A DNA stretch of 64,000 nt from Bacteroidota bacterium (GTDB lineage Bacteria; Bacteroidota; Ignavibacteria; UBA10030; UBA8401). The DNA is taken from positions 1 through 64,000 of the forward strand of contig JAQCAB010000008.1 in the NCBI GenBank assembly GCA_027622375.1. The letters are read 5' to 3'. Positions within the stretch are counted from its first letter, which is position 1. Each line of letters begins with the position of its first letter. The position numbers and the translations under genes are program-made. Positions 35,863 through 44,580 of the stretch are shown in pieces. Under the pieces are notes generated by a model, which saw only the letters and a list, made by a program, of their open reading frames with translations, did not search any database and was not told the origin of the DNA.

Positions 35863-36674
35863 TTTATATTGATTTTAATTTGTCTAATTCTGCGAGGTGA
35901 ACTTGCTTCAATTATAAATACTATTTTTTTATATTTAATTTCTTCTTTTAATTCAGGAATTTTACCGGTTATTTTGTGAAGAAATCCACTTAATGTAGAG
36001 TATTCCTTACTTTCAGGTATTTTCTCTGGAAATAATAAATTAAAATCTTCAATTCTTAATTTTCCTGAAACTATATCTGATCCATCTTTTGATTTTAAAA
36101 TTGAAGTTTTTTCTTCGTCATATTCATCTCTTATTTCGCCAACAATTTCTTCCAAAATATCTTCAATGGTTACCAATCCTTCCGTTTCACCAAATTCATT
36201 TACTACAATGGCGATATGTTGTCTTTTTGATTGTAATTCTTTTAGGAGTTCACTTATTTTTTTTGATTCGGGAATAAACATTACCGGCCTAATTATATCT
36301 CGAACGATTATTATATTTTGTAATTCAATAATACTTAATAAATCTTTTGCATAAAGAATTCCAACAATTTTGTTTAATGAATTATCAAAAACCGGAATTC
36401 TAGAATACCCTTCATTTATAAAAGCAGAAATTATTTGTTCGCGCGTTGATGAAATATTTAGCGCAGCCATATCTTCACGCGAGACCATAATCTCTTTTAC
36501 AATTGTATCCGAAAATTCAAGTATGCTTTTTATTAAAGCATGTTCTGTTGAATTAATTACACCAGAACTTTTACCTTGGTCAATTGCTTCAATTACAGCT
36601 TCTTCGGATATATTTTTTGGATTGCCAAATAAATTATTAAGTAAGCTAAAAATATTTTTGAAAATTTTATTCAT
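35859..36674 (-). CDS. CorC/HlyC-type CBS-domain protein
   Basis: A 271-aa soluble protein: an N-terminal CorC leader (SEEAVIEAIDQGKSSGVINSTEHALIKSI), two CBS motifs (about 60-185; VKEIMVSREDMAALN and IRPVMFIPESKKISELL), and a C-terminal transporter-associated domain (about 200-270). The membrane DUF21 domain of full-length hemolysin-like proteins is missing, which matches CorC. CorC relatives are linked to magnesium/cobalt resistance. Confidence 0.88.
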   Translation of the reverse strand: MNKIFKNIFSLLNNLFGNPKNISEEAVIEAIDQGKSSGVINSTEHALIKSILEFSDTIVKEIMVSREDMAALNISSTREQIISAFINEGYSRIPVFDNSLNKIVGILYAKDLLSIIELQNIIIVRDIIRPVMFIPESKKISELLKELQSKRQHIAIVVNEFGETEGLVTIEDILEEIVGEIRDEYDEEKTSILKSKDGSDIVSGKLRIEDFNLLFPEKIPESKEYSTLSGFLHKITGKIPELKEEIKYKKIVFIIEASSPRRIRQIKINIK

Positions 36675-36695
36675 TAGTTATAATTGATTTAGTTT

Positions 36696-37421
36696 TCAAT
36701 CATATAAAACATTTTTTAAGCACAATCCATTTGGGGGCGCAAACATAACTGGAAAAGATTCTCCATTAAAATATTTAGTTACATTATCAATAGTAACTTT
36801 TTTTCTACCGACATCAACAATTAAACCAATAATTCCACGAACCATTCCACGCAAAAAACGATTTGCATCAATTTGATAAACAAACTCGTTTTCGGTTTTT
36901 GTTAATAATGATTTATGAATAATTGCCATAAAATTATGCGTATCACTTTCGTTTTTAGAAAGTAGTTTAAAATTACTTTGTTGACTAATAATTTTTGCAG
37001 CTTCATTCATTGAGTCAAAATCTAAATCGTAATTAATTTGCCAAGTAAATCTATTTAAAAATGGATTTTTTTGTGTAGATATTCTATAAATATATTTTCT
37101 TGAAGTTGCACTAAATCGTGCCGAAAAATTTTCATCAGCTAATTCAATATTATTTATTGAGATATCGCTACTTAACATTTTATTAATTGCAAATTTAAAC
37201 TTTTGCAAATCTAAATTATTATTTATTTTAAAATTAGCAACTTGATTTTCCGCATGAACTCCGCTATCAGTTCTTCCTGCGCCAATTAAATTAATATCTT
37301 CGTTTAAATATTTTGAAATAACATTTTCCAATTCTCCTTGAATTGTTTTTAATTTATTTTGTTTTTGCCAACCACAATAATTAGTTCCATCATAGGCAAT
37401 GCCTAATTTGATGTTTTCCAT
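36696..37421 (-). CDS. truA: tRNA pseudouridine synthase A
   Basis: Makes pseudouridine at positions 38-40 of tRNAs. The 241-aa protein has the N-terminal IAYDGTNYCGWQKQ, the catalytic aspartate in LIGAGRTDSGVHAENQVA, and RFLRGMVRGIIGLIVDVGRK near the end. Normal length. It is in a same-strand run with mtaB, another tRNA modification gene. Confidence 0.95.
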   Translation of the reverse strand: MENIKLGIAYDGTNYCGWQKQNKLKTIQGELENVISKYLNEDINLIGAGRTDSGVHAENQVANFKINNNLDLQKFKFAINKMLSSDISINNIELADENFSARFSATSRKYIYRISTQKNPFLNRFTWQINYDLDFDSMNEAAKIISQQSNFKLLSKNESDTHNFMAIIHKSLLTKTENEFVYQIDANRFLRGMVRGIIGLIVDVGRKKVTIDNVTKYFNGESFPVMFAPPNGLCLKNVLYD

Positions 37422-37432
37422 TTAATTAAATT

Positions 37433-38131
37433 TTAGGGTAGAGAAATTGAATAATTAAATACAAATGCTCTTTTGTTAAAAAGAGTATTTGATAATTTAA
37501 ATTCAAAATTTTGACTTTGGAGAATAGTAGATAAGTAGCGCGAATGAATTGCGCTAATTACATGATTTAAAACAATTCCAGTTGCAATAAATTTTAATTT
37601 GTCAAGTGCTTCACTTGATGAAACACGTATTGATCTGAATTTTTCTCTCTCAGCACTTGAATTCCACTTCCAATAATGTGATTGAGGAAGTATTTCAATT
37701 TGCCGATTTTGTAATTGTTCAGCATTGTAATCATCAATTGATTCATAATTACCAATTATTGTAAAATAATTTGCATCTTTACCTTTTGTATCTACATTAG
37801 CATGTGCTGCAGAATAAAGAACAGCATCATTATATTTCCAATTACCGTAATAGTTGCAACCAAGATATAAAGCCCACAAACTTAATTCAGCAGAAATTGG
37901 ATAAATACTTTTTTCAGTTGAGCTAGTTAAAATATATTCTCCCCAACCAGGCAATACTAATGAAGCTAATGACGCTTTTGCAATTGGAATTTTTTCTTTG
38001 TTAAAATTGTTGATAGATTTGAGTCTCAATTCAAATTTTTCATTCAATATCTTCCCACTATTTTTTGAATATGAAATATTCAAAATAAAAATGATTGAGA
38101 AAAAAATTATTTTAAATAATTTAGATAACAT
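37433..38131 (-). CDS. Exported DUF5683-like protein
   Basis: The track starts at GTG 38149; ATG 38131 (MLSKLFKIIFFSIIFILNIS) gives a clean signal peptide, for a protein of 232 aa. The segment KASLASLVLPGWGEYILTSS with LSLWALYLGCNYYGNW resembles the DUF5683 pattern (PGxGQ followed by membrane helices) common in Bacteroidota. Function unknown, envelope location inferred. It overlaps the mtaB stop by 11 bases. Confidence 0.65.
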   Translation of the reverse strand: MLSKLFKIIFFSIIFILNISYSKNSGKILNEKFELRLKSINNFNKEKIPIAKASLASLVLPGWGEYILTSSTEKSIYPISAELSLWALYLGCNYYGNWKYNDAVLYSAAHANVDTKGKDANYFTIIGNYESIDDYNAEQLQNRQIEILPQSHYWKWNSSAEREKFRSIRVSSSEALDKLKFIATGIVLNHVISAIHSRYLSTILQSQNFEFKLSNTLFNKRAFVFNYSISLP

Positions 38132-39410
38132 CGCAATTGCAATATTCACTTTTTGCCGACTTTATAATGACCTTAGAAATTAAATTCTCCAATTCCGGTA
38201 AATAATTAGTTCTAACTCGAATATAGTTATCTGTATAACCTTCAATTTTATTACCATCTAGGGATGATTCAAATAAGACATTTTGTAATTTATCAATATT
38301 CGATTTATAAAATTCTAACTTCTTTTTTGCACCAAGCGTTCTTAATTTTTCGCTAAATAAAAACCTCAGTTTTGGTTCAATTCTAAAATCATAATTAATA
38401 GAAGGTGTTTTTTCTCTTTCTGAATATGTAAAAACATGTAAATATGATACTTCTAAATTGTTTAAAAAATTATATGTTTCAGTAAAACACTTTTCATCAT
38501 CACCTGGAAAACCACAAATCACATCAACACCAATTCCTGCGTTTGTAGAACTTTTTCTTATTTTTGAAATTAAGTTTTTGTAATCGGTAGATGAATATCT
38601 TCTTTTCATTTTTCGCAAAATGTCATCAGAGCCACTTTGTAGCGGAAGATGAAAATGTTTGCAAATTTTTTCAGATGAAATCCAATATTCAAGAAGTTCA
38701 TCATTTAATAAATTTGGCTCAATTGAACTAATTCTAATTCGTCTCAAATCAGAAATCAACTCTAAATTTTTTAGAAGTTCAATTAAATTAGCTCCGTTTT
38801 TTTTACCATAATCGCCAACATTAACTCCAGTCAAAACAATTTCTTTATATCCGTTTTCAACTAAATGGTTTGCTTGCGTAATTGTATCATTAATATTTTG
38901 ACTTCTGCTTTCGCCACGCGCAAGTGGAATTGTACAAAAACTACAATTAAAATCGCAGCCATCTTGAATTTTTAAAAATGCTCTTGTTCTTCCATCAACA
39001 TTTCCAGAAAAAGCTGGACCAAAACCAGAAAGTTCACTTAACGGTGAGACATGAATTTGAGGAGTTCCCTTTTTTTCAAATTTAGTTTCAAAATCAAACA
39101 GATTTAATTTTTCTTTAGATCCAAGTACAAGATCAACGCCATCAATTGAAACAATTTCTTCAGGAGAAAGTTGCGCGTAACAACCAGTAACTATTATAAA
39201 GGCATTCGGAGATTTATTTAATGCTTTACGGATTAATTGTCTGCACTCTTTATCAGCTCGTTCAGTTACGGTGCATGTATTTATTACAACAACATCAGAT
39301 TTTTTATTAAACTCAACTACAGAATGTCCCTTGCTAACAAAAACATTTTCCAATGTAGATGTTTCGGCATAGTTTAATTTACAACCAAGTGTTTTAAAAG
39401 CAACATTCAT
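38121..39410 (-). CDS. mtaB: tRNA t6A37 methylthiotransferase MtaB
   Basis: Radical SAM enzyme that makes ms2t6A at A37. The 429-aa protein has an N-terminal UPF0004 domain with three cysteines (KTLGCKLNYAET, INTCTVTERADKECR, VTGCYAQLSP), the radical SAM CxxxCxxC in DGCDFNCSFCTIP, and a C-terminal TRAM-like region. The opening FKTLGCKLNYAET separates MtaB from MiaB and RimO. Confidence 0.92.
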   Translation of the reverse strand: MNVAFKTLGCKLNYAETSTLENVFVSKGHSVVEFNKKSDVVVINTCTVTERADKECRQLIRKALNKSPNAFIIVTGCYAQLSPEEIVSIDGVDLVLGSKEKLNLFDFETKFEKKGTPQIHVSPLSELSGFGPAFSGNVDGRTRAFLKIQDGCDFNCSFCTIPLARGESRSQNINDTITQANHLVENGYKEIVLTGVNVGDYGKKNGANLIELLKNLELISDLRRIRISSIEPNLLNDELLEYWISSEKICKHFHLPLQSGSDDILRKMKRRYSSTDYKNLISKIRKSSTNAGIGVDVICGFPGDDEKCFTETYNFLNNLEVSYLHVFTYSEREKTPSINYDFRIEPKLRFLFSEKLRTLGAKKKLEFYKSNIDKLQNVLFESSLDGNKIEGYTDNYIRVRTNYLPELENLISKVIIKSAKSEYCNCDVI

Positions 39411-39421
39411 ATTTAAAATAA

Positions 39422-39445
39422 GAAGAGTCCAATTACGGACTCTTC
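39422..39445 (-). terminator. Terminator between rpsA and mtaB
   Basis: Perfect 9-bp stem gaagagtcc/ggactcttc with a 6-base loop, 26 bases beyond the rpsA stop. On the minus strand it is followed by TTATTTT, so it likely ends the cmk-ispH-rpsA transcript. Confidence 0.75.
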
Positions 39446-39471
39446 AATTTAATTAATTATTTAATAAAAAA

Positions 39472-41211
39472 TTAATTCTTATCGGTAGTTGTATTGTTAT
39501 CTGCAGAGTGTACTGAGCTTGCACTTGGCAAAACATCTTTTAAAGTAATTGGTGGAAGATGGTGTTGTGCAACATATTCATCAACCAATTTTTGTTCTTT
39601 ACCGCGCAAATATTCTACAACTGATAAAATAATTTTTTTGTTTTCTTTATCAAATTCAATAATTGTTAGATGTAGCAATTCTTCTTCATGAAAAACATCA
39701 GTAATTGATTTTATCGGGGTTTGTGAAAGTTGCGAAGTTGGAACAAATCCCTCAACACCCATAGGCAATTCAATTATTACACCTTTATCAGTTACACGAG
39801 TAATTTTACCTTCTGTTTCGCTTCCAATTTTATAGACAGATGCAAAAGCCTCCCATGGATTGTCGGTAACTTGTTTGTGCCCAAGTGTAATTCTTCTTTG
39901 AGGGACATCAATTCCCAAAACAACGACATCAAGTTTTTGTCCTTTTTTAACTGATTCACCTGGATGACGAAGTTTTTTAGTCCAACTTAAATCTGATATG
40001 TGAACCAATCCATCAATTCCTTGTTCAAGTTCAACAAAGACTCCAAAATTTGTTAATCCGCGAACTACACCAGAATGTTTGGAATCAATTGGATAATTTA
40101 ATAAAATATTTGACCAAGGGTCGGGAGTTAATTGTTTCATTCCCAAACTGATTTTTTTGTTTTCAATATCGAGTGAAAGAATTACAGCTTCAATAACTTG
40201 CCCGAGTGAAACCATTTGTGAGGGATTTTTTACATGCTGAGTCCAACTCATTTCTGAAACGTGAATTAATCCTTCTATACCTTTTTCAATCTCGATAAAT
40301 GCCCCATAATCAGTTAGCGAAACAACTTTACCACTAACTTTTGAACCAATTGGATATTTAAATTCAATTCCATCCCAAGGATGTTTTTGAAGTTGTTTGT
40401 ATCCGAGTGAAATTCTTTTTTTATCAGATTCATATTCTAAAATTACTACTTGAATTTCCTGATCTAATTTTAAAATATCACTTGGATGATTAATCCTTCC
40501 CCAAGCTAAATCAGTAATATGAATTAATCCATCAACTCCACCTAAATCAACAAATACACCGAAATCTGAAAATGCTTTTACTGTGCCAACTACAATTTGA
40601 CCTTTTTCGAGGGTATTTAATATTTTTTGACGTTGATCTGTCAATTCTTCTTCGACTAATATTTTATGGCTAACAACAACATTTTCGTATTGATGATTAA
40701 TTTTTACAATTCTAAAATCCATTTCTTTATTAACAAAGACATCAAAATCTCTAACTGGTCTGACATCAATCTGAGAGCCGGGTAAAAATGCATCAACACC
40801 AAATAAATCTACAACCAATCCTCCCTTGATTCTTCGGATACATTTGCCACGAATAATTTCTCCTGTTTCGAAAGCTTTATTAATTTTTTCCCATACACGC
40901 ATAAAATCTGCACGGCGACGAGATAAAATTAATTGACCATTTTTATCTTCTATATTTTCTAAAAATACTTCTAACTCATCTCCAATTTTTAATTCAGAAA
41001 TATTTGTAAACTCATTTATAGAAATTATTCCTTCAGATTTAAAACCAATATCTAAAACTACATCAGATTCTCCGATGCGAGCAATTTTACCTTTGATAAT
41101 ATCTCCGACAGAAAACTTTGCAAAGCTTCCTTCGTAAAGTTGAAGGAGTTGATTTTGCTCTTCTTCATTGTATTGTGAAATTGTGAATACTTGTGATTCT
41201 TTTTTTTGCAT
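39472..41211 (-). CDS. rpsA: 30S ribosomal protein S1
   Basis: Brings mRNA to the 30S subunit. The 579-aa protein has six S1 domains, starting near residue 35 (GDIIKGKIARIGESDVVLDIG). Later repeats read VVGTVKAFSDFGVFVDLGGVDGLIHI, VSGKVVSLTDYGAFIEIEKGIEGLIHV and GVVRGLTNFGVFVELEQGIDGLVHI. It is the last gene of cmk-ispH-rpsA, a grouping found in many bacteria. Confidence 0.96.
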   Translation of the reverse strand: MQKKESQVFTISQYNEEEQNQLLQLYEGSFAKFSVGDIIKGKIARIGESDVVLDIGFKSEGIISINEFTNISELKIGDELEVFLENIEDKNGQLILSRRRADFMRVWEKINKAFETGEIIRGKCIRRIKGGLVVDLFGVDAFLPGSQIDVRPVRDFDVFVNKEMDFRIVKINHQYENVVVSHKILVEEELTDQRQKILNTLEKGQIVVGTVKAFSDFGVFVDLGGVDGLIHITDLAWGRINHPSDILKLDQEIQVVILEYESDKKRISLGYKQLQKHPWDGIEFKYPIGSKVSGKVVSLTDYGAFIEIEKGIEGLIHVSEMSWTQHVKNPSQMVSLGQVIEAVILSLDIENKKISLGMKQLTPDPWSNILLNYPIDSKHSGVVRGLTNFGVFVELEQGIDGLVHISDLSWTKKLRHPGESVKKGQKLDVVVLGIDVPQRRITLGHKQVTDNPWEAFASVYKIGSETEGKITRVTDKGVIIELPMGVEGFVPTSQLSQTPIKSITDVFHEEELLHLTIIEFDKENKKIILSVVEYLRGKEQKLVDEYVAQHHLPPITLKDVLPSASSVHSADNNTTTDKN

Positions 41212-41277
41212 AAAATAAATTCTTTTACCTTTTCATGTCCACCATAAACATGATTCAGTAATTTTGTTAGTTAGTAA

Positions 41278-42180
41278 TTAGTTAATTAAGATGGTGTTGT
41301 TAAATTTTTTTTCTTCTATAAATTTTTTTACTCGCTCCATTAGCCATTGCGGAGTTGAAGTTGCTCCTGTAATTCCAACTCGATCAATATTTTTAAACCA
41401 ATCAGCTTGTAATTCATTTTCATTTTCAATAAAATATGTTTTGGGATTTTCATCTTTGGCAATTGAATATAAAACTTTTCCATTTGATGACATTTTTCCA
41501 GCCACAAAGATAACAATTTCATTGTTACGAGAAAACTCTCTTAGCTTTTTATCCCTTCCAGAAACTTGCCCGCAAATTGTGTCTTTTGCATGAAAATCAG
41601 CAGCAATCTCCTCAAACGTGCCAACTTCAAAATCAGCCTTTATTTTGGCCTTAATTGCGTCACGAATGGCATAAAATGACTCTTTATCCATTGTAGTTTG
41701 TGAAAAAAGTACAGTTTTTTTATTAAGATTTATTTTTTCGATTTCTTCAACCGATTTAATTACAATTGCAGTTCCACTTGTGTAACCAACTAGTCCAATA
41801 ACTTCTGCGTGATCTTTTTTACCAAAAATTACAACTTGAAAATCTTTATCATAAAATTTTCTGATTCGTTCTTGAACTTTTGTTACAACTGGACAAGTTG
41901 CATCAATTATTTCAAGTCCAAGTTCACTCGCTTTTTTAAAAGTTGAAGGAGGTTCTCCATGTGCACGAATTAAAATTTTCCCATCTTTAATATTTTCTAA
42001 ATCATTGTGGGAAATTGTTTGCAGCCCTTTTTCACTTAATCTTTCAATTTCTACGGGATTATGAATAATTTGTCCAAGCGAAAATAATTTTTTTGAATTG
42101 CCTAATTCCTGTTCTGCAATTTCAATTGTTCTAACAACTCCCCAGCAAAATCCAGAACTTTGATCTATTGTGACATTCAT
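41278..42180 (-). CDS. ispH: 4-hydroxy-3-methylbut-2-enyl diphosphate reductase
   Basis: Last step of the MEP isoprenoid pathway, a [4Fe-4S] enzyme. The 300-aa protein has the three ligand cysteines in SSGFCWGVVRTIEIAE, IIDATCPVVTKVQ and KDTICGQVSGRDKKL, plus GITGATSTPQWLMERV. It lies 2 bases after cmk. Its Fe-S need links it loosely to the SUF operon upstream in the window. Confidence 0.96.
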   Translation of the reverse strand: MNVTIDQSSGFCWGVVRTIEIAEQELGNSKKLFSLGQIIHNPVEIERLSEKGLQTISHNDLENIKDGKILIRAHGEPPSTFKKASELGLEIIDATCPVVTKVQERIRKFYDKDFQVVIFGKKDHAEVIGLVGYTSGTAIVIKSVEEIEKINLNKKTVLFSQTTMDKESFYAIRDAIKAKIKADFEVGTFEEIAADFHAKDTICGQVSGRDKKLREFSRNNEIVIFVAGKMSSNGKVLYSIAKDENPKTYFIENENELQADWFKNIDRVGITGATSTPQWLMERVKKFIEEKKFNNTILIN

Positions 42181-42182
42181 TT

Positions 42183-42857
42183 TTAATTATTAATTTTTTC
42201 TTTTGCTTTTTGAACAATAAAATCTACTTGCATATCTAAAGTCAAATTAGTTGTATCAAGTTCAATCGCATCTTCAGCTTTTTTTAGCGGACTAATTTCT
42301 CTACTCGAATCTAAATAATCTCGATGAATTAAATCTTTTTCTAAATCTTGAATTTCTTGCGAAATCCCTTTTTCTTGTAATTCTAATTTTCTCCTTGCAG
42401 CTCGGGTTAATGAATTTGCCGTTAAGAAAAATTTTAATTCCGCTTTTGGAAAAACGACAGTTCCAATATCTCTACCTTCGAGCACAACACCACCAGAACT
42501 TCCAAGTGATCTTTGTTTTAAAACCATTTGTTTTCTAACACCATCAATTGCGCTGATTGCACTAACAATTTCCGTAACAAATGGTAATCTAATTTTTTCG
42601 GTCAAATCTTCCCCATCTAAAATAATATGTTGCTTATTTTCAAAATTTTTAAATTCTATTTTAGATTTTTCAGCTATTTTATTTATTGTTTCAAAATTAT
42701 TAATTTGAGTCCCAGTTTCTAATACTTTGAATGCAATTGCACGATACATAGATCCTGTGTCAATGTGCATATAATTCAATTGTTGCGCTACTTTTAAAGC
42801 CGTACTACTTTTACCAGAAGCTGATGCGCCATCGATTGCAATTATTATTTTCTTCAA
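42183..42857 (-). CDS. cmk: Cytidylate kinase
   Basis: Phosphorylates CMP and dCMP. P-loop IIIAIDGASASGKSSTALKVA, GRDIGTVVFPKAELKFFLTA and DYLDSSREISPLKKAEDAIELDTT are all present. The track starts at ATG 42896, adding an odd 13-residue leader (MFNTQFINIFVFT) that overlaps the divergent methyltransferase ORF. TTG 42857 (LKKIIIAIDG) matches the family start and leaves room for divergent promoters. Length from TTG is 224 aa. Confidence 0.93.
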   Translation of the reverse strand: MKKIIIAIDGASASGKSSTALKVAQQLNYMHIDTGSMYRAIAFKVLETGTQINNFETINKIAEKSKIEFKNFENKQHIILDGEDLTEKIRLPFVTEIVSAISAIDGVRKQMVLKQRSLGSSGGVVLEGRDIGTVVFPKAELKFFLTANSLTRAARRKLELQEKGISQEIQDLEKDLIHRDYLDSSREISPLKKAEDAIELDTTNLTLDMQVDFIVQKAKEKINN

Positions 42858-42905
42858 AGTGAATACAAATATATTTATAAATTGAGTATTGAACAAACTA
42901 AAATA

Positions 42906-43442
42906 ATGCGAAAACTAATTCATCAAGAAATACAATTGCAAAGAAAATCTCAAGAACAAATGGAAGCCTTAAAACGATTTCCAATTGTTTGTTTGATTGA
43001 TAATGTTAGAAGTTTATACAATGTTGGATCAATTTTTAGAACTTCAGATGGCGCATGTATTGAAAAAATTTATTTAACTGGTTTTACCCCAACACCACCC
43101 AGAAAAGAAATCGAAAAAACTTCTCTCGGTGCAACCAAAACAATTCCTTGGGAATATTTTGAAGATCCATTAGTGCCAATTAAAATGTTAAAACAAAATG
43201 GTTATAAAATAATACTTGTTGAAATGACAACTTCCGGTTTTAATTATTCAAATTTAAAAGTTGATAACTTCCCAGTATGTTTTATTTTTGGAAATGAATT
43301 AGTTGGAGTTTCAAATAAATTATTTGAAATAGCAGATTTTAGTATTGAAATCCCGATGCATGGTTCCAAACATTCCTTAAATGTTGCTGTCGCATACGGA
43401 ATTGTTTTGTTTGATGCAATTAGAGTTTTAACAAATAAATAA
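42906..43442 (+). CDS. SpoU/TrmH-family RNA 2'-O-methyltransferase
   Basis: The track starts at TTG 42882; ATG 42906 (MRKLIHQEIQLQRKS) gives 178 aa and avoids overlap with cmk. The SPOUT-fold motifs are in order: CLIDNVRSLYNVGSIFRTSDG, FIFGNELVGVSNKLFEIADF and the knot motif IPMHGSKHSLNVAVAYGIVLF. These enzymes methylate ribose in tRNA or rRNA; the target site cannot be assigned. It converges on mtgA with 4 bases between stops. Confidence 0.88.
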   Translation: MRKLIHQEIQLQRKSQEQMEALKRFPIVCLIDNVRSLYNVGSIFRTSDGACIEKIYLTGFTPTPPRKEIEKTSLGATKTIPWEYFEDPLVPIKMLKQNGYKIILVEMTTSGFNYSNLKVDNFPVCFIFGNELVGVSNKLFEIADFSIEIPMHGSKHSLNVAVAYGIVLFDAIRVLTNK

Positions 43443-43446
43443 TAAT

Positions 43447-44160
43447 TTAATATTCAGCTCTTTCCATTTTTTGTGTCAAACGAGCAACTCTTCTTATATA
43501 TCCTTTTGAAGTTGAATGTGGATTCATTCTTAAAGGATTCGGAATTGCTGCAGCTAATCTAATTGCTTCTTCTCTTGTAAGTTGTGATGCTGATTTTCCA
43601 AAATATATTCTCGATGCTTCTTCTGCTCCATAAATTCCATTTCCCCACTCGATTAAATTAACATATAATTCTAAAATTCTTTTTTTTGAAAGTAATTTTT
43701 CAATTCTAATTGTGATGATCCACTCTTTAATTTTTCGTAAAGGATTTTTTGATGGAGATAAATAAAGATTCTTAGCAAGCTGTTGTGTAATTGTGCTTGC
43801 GCCTCTAAGTGGTTTATCCCTTTCAACATATGCTTCAATTGATTCCTCAATTTCGTACCAATCAACACCTTCGTGACGATAAAATGTGCCATCTTCTGCA
43901 ACAATTATAGCATTTTTTAAATATACCGAAACATTCTTAAGTGGAATCCATTTGTTACGTTTTACAAATTTTTTATAAGATTTTTCTGCTTCATCTTTTC
44001 TAATTTCCATTAAAGCAGTTGTGGTTGGATTTTTTGTTCGCAATAATATTATTGAATTATTAGGAAGTGAGAGATATTCGTAAATAATAAAAAGCCCAAT
44101 AAATATTATAATAGATTTCAGTTTATTATTTTTAATAAATTCTAAATATTTATTAAACAT
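43447..44160 (-). CDS. mtgA: Monofunctional peptidoglycan glycosyltransferase
   Basis: Polymerises lipid II into glycan strands. The 237-aa GT51 protein has an N-terminal membrane anchor (KSIIIFIGLFIIYEYLSL), the catalytic Glu in AIIVAEDGTFYRHEGVDW, RGASTITQQLAKNLYLSP and RKIKEWIITIRIEKLLSKKRILELYVN. No transpeptidase domain. It lies directly after ruvX (stop and start adjacent). Confidence 0.93.
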   Translation of the reverse strand: MFNKYLEFIKNNKLKSIIIFIGLFIIYEYLSLPNNSIILLRTKNPTTTALMEIRKDEAEKSYKKFVKRNKWIPLKNVSVYLKNAIIVAEDGTFYRHEGVDWYEIEESIEAYVERDKPLRGASTITQQLAKNLYLSPSKNPLRKIKEWIITIRIEKLLSKKRILELYVNLIEWGNGIYGAEEASRIYFGKSASQLTREEAIRLAAAIPNPLRMNPHSTSKGYIRRVARLTQKMERAEY

Positions 44161-44580
44161 TTATTTTTTGCAATCTAAATATGATTGTAAAATAAATCTT
44201 GCAGCTAGTTCATCAATGTTTGATTTTTTTTCTCTTTCTTTTTTTTTAGCTCCAATTTGCTGAAGTGTGGTATGTGCCATTTTACTTGTTAATCGTTCAT
44301 CCCACAGAACAATTTTAATTTGCGTACTACTTGATAAAATTTTTGTAAAATTACTTACTTTTATAGTTTGTTCGCTTATTTTATTTTTTAGAGTTAAAGG
44401 AAGCCCAACAATTATTTTTGAAACATTATTATTTTTAGCAACTTCTAAAATATCATCTATCAATTTATTTGAGTTTATAATTACAAAACTTTTTGAGGGA
44501 ATTATTTTTAATTCATCTGATAGTGCAACTCCAACACGTCTATCACCATAATCAATTGCCATATAACGAGTGTTAAGCAT
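44161..44580 (-). CDS. ruvX: Putative Holliday junction resolvase RuvX (YqgF)
   Basis: RNase H-fold nuclease family implicated in junction resolution or pre-16S rRNA processing. The 139-aa protein has MAIDYGDRRVGVALSDE, IIVGLPLTLKNKISEQT, VLWDERLTSKMAHTTL and the final NIDELAARFILQSYL. The track begins at TTG 44589; ATG 44580 (MLNTRYMAIDYG) is preferred. It overlaps the relA/spoT stop by 8 bases. Confidence 0.92.
   Translation of the reverse strand: MLNTRYMAIDYGDRRVGVALSDELKIIPSKSFVIINSNKLIDDILEVAKNNNVSKIIVGLPLTLKNKISEQTIKVSNFTKILSSSTQIKIVLWDERLTSKMAHTTLQQIGAKKKEREKKSNIDELAARFILQSYLDCKK

Noticed and set aside
41239-41265. Inverted repeat catgt...acatg upstream of rpsA as a terminator or riboswitch
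   Set aside because: Only 5 bp, no T run, and no wider conserved structure; judged chance.
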